This document shows positions 14,113 to 19,721 of a stretch of 21,781 nt of DNA, one piece after another. This stretch comes from JBAWYM01 sp037143575. GTDB taxonomy: Bacteria > Patescibacteriota > Gracilibacteria > Peribacterales > Peribacteraceae. The position numbers and the translations under genes are program-made. The notes under the pieces were generated by a model. It was not told the DNA's origin, made no database searches, and saw only the letters and a program-made list of their open reading frames with translations. The DNA lies in assembly GCA_037143575.1 (NCBI GenBank), contig JBAWYM010000030.1, positions 1 to 21,781 of the forward strand, written 5' to 3'. Every line of letters starts with the position of its first letter. The stretch's first letter is position 1.

Positions 14113-14562
14113 TCAATACTCCGCCTTCAGCCTCTTGATCCGATCGAGAATCTTCTGCTTCAACCCCGCATCGCCTTCCGCCAAAATCCTCACCGCCGCC
14201 AGTGCCGCATTCTTGGGATGGAGCACAGTCATGACCGGAACATCGGAGGGCATTCTCAGGCTTGAATGGAGATCTACCTGATACTCCTCGAGGTTCTTCA
14301 GGGGCGGGCAGGTAATCACAGGATGCACGCAACTTCCGGCAGCCACTCCGCCAAGCCCGTTACTCATTCCTACTACCGTGATGACGACCTGCGGCTGCGG
14401 ATCGGCATTGAGCTTCTCGATCACCTCGATCACTTTCTCGGGAACCTTGTGTGCTGAGGCGACAACGGTTTCGGATGGAACGTCGAATTCCTTCAGGACT
14501 TCCTGAATCTTTCCGGCAAATTCGAGATCGGATTTGGAACCGAGGAGGAGGGTGACGAGCAT
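14113..14562 (-). CDS. purE: PurE, resembling class II AIR carboxylase
   Basis: 149 residues. Purine step between AIR and CAIR. N-terminus LLLGSKSDLEFAGKI and VVASAHKVPEKV are PurE signatures. The later region VVGMSNGLGGVAAGSCVHPVITCPPL..VDLHSSLRMPSDVPVMTVLHPKNAALAAVRIL matches the class II type (as in animal PAICS: SNGLGPV..PVISCPPL) rather than bacterial N5-CAIR mutase (GGAAHLPGM). Class II enzymes carboxylate AIR with CO2 directly and need no PurK. Start: ATG 6 nt after TATACT. It lies just downstream of tRNA-Ala on the same strand but has its own promoter. Confidence 0.9.
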   Translation of the reverse strand: MLVTLLLGSKSDLEFAGKIQEVLKEFDVPSETVVASAHKVPEKVIEVIEKLNADPQPQVVITVVGMSNGLGGVAAGSCVHPVITCPPLKNLEEYQVDLHSSLRMPSDVPVMTVLHPKNAALAAVRILAEGDAGLKQKILDRIKRLKAEY

Positions 14563-14574
14563 GCGGTGAGTATA
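14560..14574 (-). promoter_or_regulatory. -10 of purE, leaderless geometry
   Basis: Minus strand TATACT (14569-14574), 6 nt, ATG at 14562. A TTACAA -35-like box lies about 17 nt upstream. Confidence 0.65.
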
Positions 14575-14604
14575 AAGATAGTTTTCAATGTTTGTAAGAC
14601 CGAT

Positions 14605-14680
14605 TGGTGGAGCTGAGGGGACTCGAACCCCTTACCTCTTCCATGCCATGGAAGCGCTCTACCAGATGAGCTACAGCCCC
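14605..14680 (-). tRNA. tRNA-Ala (GGC)
   Basis: A full cloverleaf reads from 14680 down: acceptor GGGGCUG/CAGCUCC with the G3-U70 pair that marks alanine, D arm GCUC/GAGC, anticodon arm CUUCC-AUGGCAU-GGAAG, T arm AGGGG-UUCGAGU-CCCCU, and an encoded CCA end. Confidence 0.97.
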
Positions 14681-14774
14681 GTACCTGTCGCTGCGCTCCG
14701 ATACGGGGCAAGCCCCGACAATTCCATGAATGGCTTGCCATGAGCGAGCACTGCGCGCAGCGCTGCGAGTCGAA
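14681..14774. other. Spacer between the two tRNA genes
   Basis: Contains a perfect hairpin CGGGGC-AA-GCCCCG and a GC-rich stretch with a GAGC..GAGTCGAATGG string related to the dispersed palindromes. No gene seen. Confidence 0.5.
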
Positions 14775-14852
14775 TGGTGCGCCCGGCAGGATTTGAACCT
14801 ACGACTTCCAGGTCCGCAACCTGGCGTTCTATCCGGGCTGAACTACGGGCGC
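14775..14852 (-). tRNA. tRNA-Arg (GCG)
   Basis: Cloverleaf from 14852 down: acceptor GCGCCCG/CGGGCGC, A73 and encoded CCA, D arm GUUC/GAAC with A after GG in the loop (arginine-like A20), anticodon arm CCAGG-UUGCGGA-CCUGG, T arm GUAGG-UUCAAAU-CCUGC. Anticodon GCG reads CGC/CGU. Most bacteria use ACG with inosine instead. Confidence 0.95.
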
Positions 14853-15101
14853 ACATTGGTGAGAAAAAGAACGACCAACCTATCAAATGCAATCAGCCCG
14901 GGAGGGCTGCCTGTCCGGCGAAGTCTTGAGCGGAGTCGAAGGACGAAGTCGGAAACTACGGGCGCACGTGATAAGGAAAAGAACATGCAGGCGGTCAGTG
15001 GAAGCCTGCGGGTGAGAGCCTACCATTGCGATCAACCGGAAAACAATCATTTTCAGCGTTAGTCGTTCGGATTCTCCTGGTTCGCAGCTACACTGCCGCC
15101 C
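14853..15101. other. Gap with tRNA-Arg 5' stub and queuosine transporter promoter
   Basis: Holds a 14-nt exact copy (14954-14967) of the tRNA-Arg 5' end plus 2 flanking nt (14841-14854), followed by similar GGAAAAGAAC/AGAAAAAGAAC flanks; a TTGAGCGGAGTCGAAGG string (14927-14943); and a GCAGGC/GCCTGC hairpin near 14987-15009. No gene seen. Confidence 0.55.
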
Positions 15102-15104
15102 ATG
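15089..15104 (+). promoter_or_regulatory. -10 of the VUT transporter, leaderless geometry
   Basis: TACACT (15089-15094), 7 nt, ATG at 15102. Confidence 0.55.
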
Positions 15105-15809
15105 AAATCCTACCGCCACTTCGACCTGATCATGGTCGCTTTCGTCGCCGTGCTCCTGATTAGCAATATCGCGTCCTCAGCCAAGATCGTGGATTTCGGG
15201 ATCAGCCTCTTTGGGCTTCTTCTGTCATTCGACGGTGGCACGTTGCTCTTCCCATTGAGCTACATCTTTGGAGATATCCTCACGGAGGTCTATGGCTATG
15301 GGAAGGCCCGAAGGGTGATCTGGGCGGGATTCGGGAGTTCATTGCTGCTCAGCCTCTGTCTCTTTGCTCTGCTGCGCATGCCGGGGGATCAGAAGTGGAT
15401 GACCTATGCCGGCAATGAGAGTTTTCAGGCGATTCTCGGCGGCGTCTCCAGCGGCGGGATCATCGTGGCGAGTCTCGTTGCCTACTTCCTCGGTGAATTT
15501 TCGAATTCGTACATCCTCGCCAAGATGAAGATCTGGACGGAGGGGAAGTGGCTCTGGACGCGCACTATTGGCTCTACGATTGTTGGAGAAGCGGTAGATA
15601 CTATGACGTTTATCTCCGTCGCCTGCGCGTTTGGGGTCTTTCCATGGTCGCTCTTCTGGAGCCTTACCGTAGCCAATTACATCTTCAAAGTGCTCATCGA
15701 GGTCATTTTCACGCCCGTGACATATCGGGTGGTTGCGTTTCTCAAGAAATCTGAGCAGGAGGATTATTACGATCGGGAGACGAAGTTTAGTCCGTTTGTC
15801 GTACGGTAG
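15102..15809 (+). CDS. VUT-family queuosine precursor transporter (YhhQ-like)
   Basis: 235 residues with six or so membrane segments. Family marks: LLISNIASSAKIVDF, FPLSYIFGDILTEVYGYGKARRVIW, VASLVAYFLGEFSNSYILAKMK, and TIGSTIVGEAVDTMTFISVACAFG. Members import queuosine precursors (preQ0/preQ1 or related) for tRNA wobble modification. No que genes lie in the window, so the organism may salvage. Start: ATG 7 nt after TACACT. The stop is 4 nt before a perfect 56-nt palindrome, which lies between this gene and the converging RNA candidate. Confidence 0.92.
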   Translation: MKSYRHFDLIMVAFVAVLLISNIASSAKIVDFGISLFGLLLSFDGGTLLFPLSYIFGDILTEVYGYGKARRVIWAGFGSSLLLSLCLFALLRMPGDQKWMTYAGNESFQAILGGVSSGGIIVASLVAYFLGEFSNSYILAKMKIWTEGKWLWTRTIGSTIVGEAVDTMTFISVACAFGVFPWSLFWSLTVANYIFKVLIEVIFTPVTYRVVAFLKKSEQEDYYDRETKFSPFVVR

Positions 15810-15813
15810 AGCC

Positions 15814-15869
15814 GAGAAAAGAAAATACGTAGGACAGGAATATTCCTGTCCTACGTATTTTCTTTTCTC
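15814..15869. terminator. Perfect 56-nt palindrome between convergent transcripts
   Basis: Every base from 15814 to 15869 pairs with its mirror base, centre GAATATTC; the outer arms are purine-rich then T-rich (TTTTCTTTTC). A likely bidirectional transcription terminator, since the VUT gene runs into it from the left and the RNA candidate from the right. Confidence 0.7.
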
Positions 15870-15880
15870 TTTGCTCACCA

Positions 15881-15934
15881 TAAAAATGGGGCACCCGCTC
15901 CTTAAGCTCTATGAGCTCAAGAGGCGAGTGCCCC
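15881..15934 (-). terminator. Intrinsic terminator of the RNA candidate
   Basis: Minus-strand hairpin of about 22 pairs (GGGGCAC../..GUGCCCC, loop AUA) followed by AUUUUUAU. On the minus strand three non-Watson-Crick positions are G-U pairs, whereas on the plus strand they are C-A or A-C mismatches, so the minus strand is the one that folds. Confidence 0.75.
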
Positions 15935-16394
15935 GGGTGGACCCGGCACGAGAGTGATGTGCCGAAGCCACGTTTTCCGATGTGACCAGTATCGGTCTCC
16001 CTTTACTCGCGCGCTGAAGTTCGGGCGCGCACCGCTTATGGGTGTTTGTTGCAGCCCGAGTGCTCGGGCTTCGGCCTTCTCATTGGCTGGAGAAGACAGC
16101 TTTTGTGTTTGTTCTGTCCGGAGCCAGGGGCTCCAGTGTTGCTGCAGTAGTCGGCTGCATCCCCGGTACCAAGCTTGCGCCGAGAGCCGGGATAGGATCC
16201 CCAATTCCCCGAGGGGGAAGTGAGGGGAGTACAGGGAGGGAAGAGAAGTGACTGACGACCCGTGGGGGTCGGCCTGAAGAGTCTTCAGGAGGAGCCGGAT
16301 CACCTGGATGACGGGAGCCGAAGCCTCCGAATCCGGGCAATCACGGTGTCACTTCTCTGCGCTCCCTGCACGAGGGAGATGTGAATGAACGAAT
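15881..16394 (-). ncRNA. Candidate large structured noncoding RNA (~514 nt), family not recognised
   Basis: No convincing protein frame. On the minus strand the region is nearly filled with hairpins: CUCCCU-CGUGC-AGGGAG; a long-range AGAGAAGUGAC/GUCACUUCUCU closing a domain; inside it CCGGAU/AUCCGG, CCUGAAG-ACU-CUUCAGG and CGACCC/GGGUCG; then GGGAU/AUCCC, GCAG/CUGC, GGAGCC-CCU-GGCUCC, GACAG/CUGUC with an A-rich loop, CUUCUC/GAGAAG, AGCCCGAG-CA-CUCGGGCU, GCGCGC/GCGCGC, CCGAU/AUCGG, and a final terminator with a U run. The 5' end is set 6 nt after an extended -10 (TGC-TATCAT). I looked for RNase P, tmRNA, SRP and 6S signatures and found none. Confidence 0.6.
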
Positions 16395-16400
16395 CCAAGT

Positions 16401-16430
16401 ATGATAGCAGAAAACGTGAATGAATGACAG
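16401..16430 (-). promoter_or_regulatory. Promoter of the RNA candidate
   Basis: Minus strand: CTGTCA (16425-16430), an 18-nt spacer, extended -10 TGC-TATCAT (16401-16409), same TGC form as at the protein genes. Confidence 0.5.
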
Positions 16431-16464
16431 GGGGAATTGACATCGATTATTCGGGTCGACGGGC

Positions 16465-16558
16465 AAATTGTTCAATTGTTTCATTGTTTCATTGTTCGCA
16501 AGCGAGTGTTGGAGTTTTGTTTCAGCTAACAATGTAACAATGTAACAATTCAACAATG
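16465..16558. repeat. Word-repeat hairpin, ATTGTTTC words
   Basis: Left arm 16465-16498 (ATTGTTTCATTGTTTC-type), right arm 16527-16558 (GTAACAATGTAACAA-type). It lies between the RNA promoter and the guanylate-kinase-like gene. Confidence 0.7.
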
Positions 16559-16588
16559 TGGTTGATTCCTCTAAGATGAAGATCAGTA

Positions 16589-17182
16589 ATGACCCCTTCA
16601 CATTCTTCCGCAGGCAAACTTGTTCTTGTTATCGGCCCCAGCGGGGTCGGGAAGAGTGTGATTTTGCGTGAGCTTAAGGCGCGTCATCCGGAGTTCGTCT
16701 TTCCGCGCAGCGCGACCACGAGAGAACGGAGGAAGGGAGAGGGGGATGATCTCTACCGGTTTGTGTCCGATCAGGAATTCGATACCCTCGTGAAGAAGGG
16801 CGAAGTCCTAGAGTGGGCAATAGTTCACGGAGGAGCCCGTTACGGAACTTTGGCGGATGAAATCATTCCGGCGATCGAAGCGGGGAAGACGGTCGTGCGG
16901 GAAGTGGATGTGCAGGGGTTTCATAGCATTCGTGCTCATCGCTTGTTCTCCGGGCAAGATGCACCGTACGCAATGATGTCAATTTTCATTCTTCCGGAGA
17001 ATCGTGAGCAACTGATCACCCGTATCCGCAATCGCGCGCCGATTTCTGAGGATGAACTTGCGAGGAGAGTGGCGAGTATGGATCGGGAGATAGAGGCTTC
17101 TACACTTTGCGATGCGAGGATCGTGAATCGGGAAGGGGAGCTTGAAGGGACGATTGGGGAAGTCGAACATGCGATCACATGA
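16589..17182 (+). CDS. gmk: Guanylate kinase-like protein
   Basis: 197 residues. P-loop GPSGVGKS (16-23), GMP-binding region SATTRERRKGEGDDLYRFVSDQEF and LEWAIVHGGARYGT, and the lid segment RIRNRAPISEDELARR. It should phosphorylate GMP to GDP with ATP. The lid reads RNRAPISED where canonical Gmk has RLRGRGTES-like residues, so this is a divergent member; another nucleotide or role cannot be excluded. A TAAGAT box lies 11 nt upstream of the ATG. The TGA stop is followed at once by a word-repeat hairpin. Confidence 0.85.
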   Translation: MTPSHSSAGKLVLVIGPSGVGKSVILRELKARHPEFVFPRSATTRERRKGEGDDLYRFVSDQEFDTLVKKGEVLEWAIVHGGARYGTLADEIIPAIEAGKTVVREVDVQGFHSIRAHRLFSGQDAPYAMMSIFILPENREQLITRIRNRAPISEDELARRVASMDREIEASTLCDARIVNREGELEGTIGEVEHAIT

Positions 17183-17184
17183 GA

Positions 17185-17273
17185 AGTTATTTGTTACTAG
17201 TTGTTAGTTGCTAGTTTCTTGCTGCAGGGCAGTATTTTTACACAAACCAATAACTAGTAACCAGAAAATAATG
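17185..17273. repeat. Word-repeat hairpin after gmk, GTTAGTTG/CTAGTT words
   Basis: Left arm 17185-17220 (TTACTAGTTGTTAGTTGCTAG), right arm 17244-17273 (AACCAATAACTAGTAACCAG). It starts 2 nt after the gmk stop. Confidence 0.7.
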
Positions 17274-17338
17274 ATTCATTCTCGTTGCACTCTCCTCCCC
17301 ACTGAGTAGACTTCTCCCAACTTTCCCTGCTGCAATCC

Positions 17339-18331
17339 ATGGCACGTTCCAAAATTGCACTTCTGTACGTCGGTGGATCCATCGGGATGACGATGAATCA
17401 CAAGACCGGACGTATCGAGCCCATCGAGTCCCTCACCGAAATTCACCGCTTCCTTCCGGAATTGCAGCGCGAAGTGGCGCTCCAGTTTTACCAGCTGCGC
17501 AATATTGGTTCCTCGGAGGTGACCCTTACGGATTGGGTGGAGATTGCGAGAACGATCGAAGATCTCTATGACGACTTCGAGGGCTTCGTCGTCGTGCATG
17601 GAACCAATACCATGAGCTACACAGCAGCAGCGTTGAGTTTTGCCTTGCAGGGCCTCAGTAAGCCCGTCGTCCTCACCGGTGCCCTGCTCCCGATCAATGA
17701 TCTCTCGGGCGACGGTCGCATGAACCTGATGTACGCCATCCGCACCGCGCAGTTGGATATTGCCGAAGTCTGTGTGGCGCTCGGTCCCCGGGTTCTCCGT
17801 GGCTGCAGGGCGAAGAAAGTGGATCAGTCCTTCCTTACCACGTTCGATACCTACCGCATGCCGCCGCTGGCGGAGTTCGATACGTCCGCTCACCTCTGGG
17901 AGCACCGCTTCGTCCGGCGCAAGCGTCAGCTCTCCTGCAAGCCAACTTTTGATCCTTCGGTCGCCGTCGTCACCCTCCATCCGGCATTGGAACTGCCGTT
18001 CCTCGATTCCGTTCTCGCGACCAATCCCCATGGCATTCTCATGAGAGCCTATGGTCAGGGCATGCTCCCGGAGCGCCTCTTTCCGTGGTTGCGTGCCGCC
18101 GCCAAACAGGAGATTCCGGTGATGATGACATCGCAGATGGTCCGTGGGAGAGTGGATCTCAGCCATTTCCGCAAGCAGATTGCCATCGAGCAGATCGGCG
18201 TGATCTCGGGTAAGGATATGACCTTCGAATGTGCGCTTGTGAAGATGATGTGGGCGCTGACACAGACCAAGACACCGCACAGGCTGACGGAATTGATGGA
18301 GAGGAGTTTGGTGGGTGAGCTGGAAGAGTAG
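17339..18331 (+). CDS. Type I L-asparaginase-like protein with substituted active site
   Basis: 330 residues, normal for cytoplasmic type I asparaginases that hydrolyse Asn to Asp and ammonia. Layout is intact: YVGGSIGMTMN, VVVHGTNTMSYTAAAL, VVLTGALLP, GRMNLMYAI, KKVDQSFLTTFDTY, and a C-terminal domain with MMTSQMVRGRVDL. The first catalytic loop GGTIG is GGSIG (S14 for the nucleophilic Thr), and the second HGTDTM is HGTNTM (N90 for the substrate-binding Asp; T89 kept). It may therefore be slow, have another substrate, or be non-catalytic. A TAGACT box (17307-17312) could give a ~20-nt leader; TGCAAT ends only 2 nt before the ATG. The stop lies 21 nt before a nested inverted repeat. Confidence 0.88.
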   Translation: MARSKIALLYVGGSIGMTMNHKTGRIEPIESLTEIHRFLPELQREVALQFYQLRNIGSSEVTLTDWVEIARTIEDLYDDFEGFVVVHGTNTMSYTAAALSFALQGLSKPVVLTGALLPINDLSGDGRMNLMYAIRTAQLDIAEVCVALGPRVLRGCRAKKVDQSFLTTFDTYRMPPLAEFDTSAHLWEHRFVRRKRQLSCKPTFDPSVAVVTLHPALELPFLDSVLATNPHGILMRAYGQGMLPERLFPWLRAAAKQEIPVMMTSQMVRGRVDLSHFRKQIAIEQIGVISGKDMTFECALVKMMWALTQTKTPHRLTELMERSLVGELEE

Positions 18332-18352
18332 TACGAAGGACCAATAATCAAT

Positions 18353-18471
18353 GGAACCTCTGAAAAACTCGAAAGCATGTTATGGTGAGCCGCGTCGAAC
18401 CATGCTACGAGCCAATTTGTCATAGTTCGACACGGCTCACTATGACAAATTGGCAATTTTTCAGAGGTTCC
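18353..18471. repeat. Nested inverted repeat with two palindrome units (copy 3)
   Basis: Perfect 15-bp outer arms GGAACCTCTGAAAAA (18353-18367) and its complement (18457-18471) enclose ATGGT-GAGCCGCGTCGA-ACCAT and a perfect 16-bp hairpin (18411-18426 with 18439-18454) with loop TCGACACGGCTC. The two inner units are in opposite orientation. Confidence 0.8.
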
Positions 18472-18637
18472 AAGCACCAATGACCAGGGAATGTCCATAT
18501 CTGATACGGCTTCGCTTTATAAACAGCATTTTTCGGAGATATGCTTCATTACACAATACCGGCGAAGCTACGCCGTTATTTGAGGATAGCTTCCATCAAC
18601 CATTGATGATGTTTTTATTGCGGAGCCGTATGAATGA
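18472..18637. other. Gap between asparaginase-like gene and minus membrane gene
   Basis: Begins with a CCAATGACCAGGGAA word also seen at 19607-19621. A CGGCG/CGCCG hairpin (18560-18575) is followed on the plus strand by TTATTTG, a weak terminator. No gene seen. Confidence 0.4.
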
Positions 18638-19264
18638 TCATCGCTGTTTGTTGACGTTCCCTTGTCTTGATACAGAGGTGATAGCCAATGAATCCGCGAT
18701 CAAGACCGCTCCTGCAGTGGACAAAAGAACTATCGAGAGAAAGAGAAGGCTTCCAGTCGTGGGATGCTTTTCTTTCAGGATAAATACCTGATAGATGATA
18801 TCTCCAAGAAAGAGTGGTGCGATAATCAGTCCGATATAGTGATAGCGATATTGGCATTCAATATGCAGTTTTCGTATTTGTGATGTCTGAAACGAACGGA
18901 TGCGCTGATACTTGATCAGATTGACGATTGCGAGAGAGAGGAAAGAGATCAGCAAGACTGTGTAAAGCGATATCCAATTTGGCTGTTCCCTGCCAATGAG
19001 ATATATCCCGATAATCAGAAATAGACTGATGAAGGATGATATGCGTCCCCTTTTCACTCCTGTTGGAGTTAGGGACACTCTTAGTAGTACGGGATCAGCA
19101 TAATCGAGCGGGATGCGCTTAGGCTTAAACGCTTTCAGCAATTGCGTGTAATAACTCCACAGTGTGGGTTTGTGTTTTGAATTTTTGTTCTTTCTGTTAA
19201 TGAGTAGCGGGAAAATGAGGAATGCGAAGAGACAAAAAGAGCCGACGAAAATGATTTTTCCCAC
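18638..19264 (-). CDS. Uncharacterised multi-pass membrane protein
   Basis: 208 residues from the chosen GTG. About five hydrophobic segments: N-terminal IIFVGSFCLFAFLIFPLLI, then a basic cytosolic-looking loop (NRKNKNSKHKPTLW..KPKRIPLDY), SSFISLFLIIGIYLIG, LYTVLLISFLSLAIV, YHYIGLIIAPLFLGDIIYQVFI, and LLFLSIVLLSTAGAVLIA. No family recognised. GTG 19264 lies 6 nt after an extended -10 (TGC-TATACT) and directly precedes the first membrane segment; the longer frame to 19381 runs over word-repeat DNA. AT-richer than the neighbours. Confidence 0.7.
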   Translation of the reverse strand: MGKIIFVGSFCLFAFLIFPLLINRKNKNSKHKPTLWSYYTQLLKAFKPKRIPLDYADPVLLRVSLTPTGVKRGRISSFISLFLIIGIYLIGREQPNWISLYTVLLISFLSLAIVNLIKYQRIRSFQTSQIRKLHIECQYRYHYIGLIIAPLFLGDIIYQVFILKEKHPTTGSLLFLSIVLLSTAGAVLIADSLAITSVSRQGNVNKQR

Positions 19265-19279
19265 GCTGGAAGTATAGCA
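19262..19279 (-). promoter_or_regulatory. Extended -10 of the membrane protein gene, leaderless GTG
   Basis: Minus strand TGC, TATACT (19271-19276), 6 nt, GTG at 19264; this decides the start. Confidence 0.65.
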
Positions 19280-19337
19280 AAAATGGGTTTGTCTCGATAT
19301 GCGCCGAAGCCCAATTTCCATGAATGTTGTTTTGATT

Positions 19338-19374
19338 TTGGGTTGGTCATTGGCGCTTGGTCCTTGGTCATTTC
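19338..19374. repeat. Word repeat TTGGTCATTGGCGCTTGG
   Basis: Copies of TTGGTCATT and CTTGGTCC. Shares the string TTGGTCATTGGCGCTTGGT with the right arm of the hairpin at 19586-19721. Confidence 0.65.
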
Positions 19375-19412
19375 TAAACACTCAGAATTCTTCCGTCACA
19401 CACATCGATCTA

Positions 19413-19430
19413 TGCTATGATGCCCCCATG
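19413..19430 (+). promoter_or_regulatory. Extended -10 of the small membrane protein gene
   Basis: TGC, TATGAT (19416-19421), 6 nt, ATG at 19428. Confidence 0.6.
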
Positions 19431-19574
19431 TGGCCCTTTCGCCGTCGGGAACCAAAGAAGGAGAAGGGATGGAAGAAGCCGGTCCAACGGCTCATTGTTG
19501 GCTTGATTATTGGTGGGGCGATCGGGTCGATTGTGGGGAGGAAGAGTGAGAAAGACGAGGAGGGGAAGGAGTGA
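19428..19574 (+). CDS. Tiny glycine-zipper membrane protein
   Basis: 48 residues: basic N-terminus MWPFRRREPKKEKGWKK, one short Gly-rich membrane helix LIVGLIIGGAIGSIVG, and a charged tail RKSEKDEEGKE. The layout recalls YtxH-like or glycine-zipper small proteins. Support comes from the ATG lying 6 nt after an extended -10. The longer in-frame extension upstream runs through the word repeat and is unlikely. Function unknown. Confidence 0.65.
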   Translation: MWPFRRREPKKEKGWKKPVQRLIVGLIIGGAIGSIVGRKSEKDEEGKE

Positions 19575-19585
19575 CACTTTTCAGG

Positions 19586-19721
19586 GAATGACCAAATCTC
19601 AAATCCCAATGACCAGGGAAATCCCAAAGACTAAATCCAAATCATCAAAATTGTATTTTAGGCTATTGGGGCTTGGAACTTGGTTATTCCTTGGTCATTG
19701 GCGCTTGGTTCTTGGTCATTC
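19586..19721. repeat. Word-repeat hairpin, AATGACCAGG / TTGGTCATT words
   Basis: Left arm 19586-19644 (AATGACCAAATC, CCAATGACCAGGGAAATCCC), right arm 19661-19721 (CTTGGTCATTGGCGCTTGG). The TGA stop of the PMM/PGM gene (19716-19718, minus strand) is inside the right arm. Confidence 0.8.

Noticed and set aside
14841..14967. tRNA attachment sites of an integrated element
   Set aside because: The duplicate is of the tRNA 5' end, only 14 nt, with no integrase between or nearby.
15075..15104. preQ1-I riboswitch-like string (GGTTCGCAGCTACACTGCC) before the queuosine transporter
   Set aside because: It resembles the GGUUC..CUACAC core, but there is no pairing P1 stem and no A-rich 3' tail, and the same TACACT serves as a -10 at other genes.
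15917..16340. Several ORFs of 86-128 codons in the structured region
   Set aside because: Low-complexity shadow translations of hairpin DNA without a plausible start or domain.
15881..16400. RNase P RNA, tmRNA, SRP RNA or 6S RNA
   Set aside because: The conserved cores of the first three and a 6S-like length and layout are missing on both strands.
16437..16465. TTGACA as the -35 of a plus-strand promoter
   Set aside because: No -10-like hexamer at 16-18 nt downstream.
17276..18280. 334-codon ORF on the minus strand
   Set aside because: Antisense shadow of the asparaginase-like gene, with a His/Arg-rich composition.
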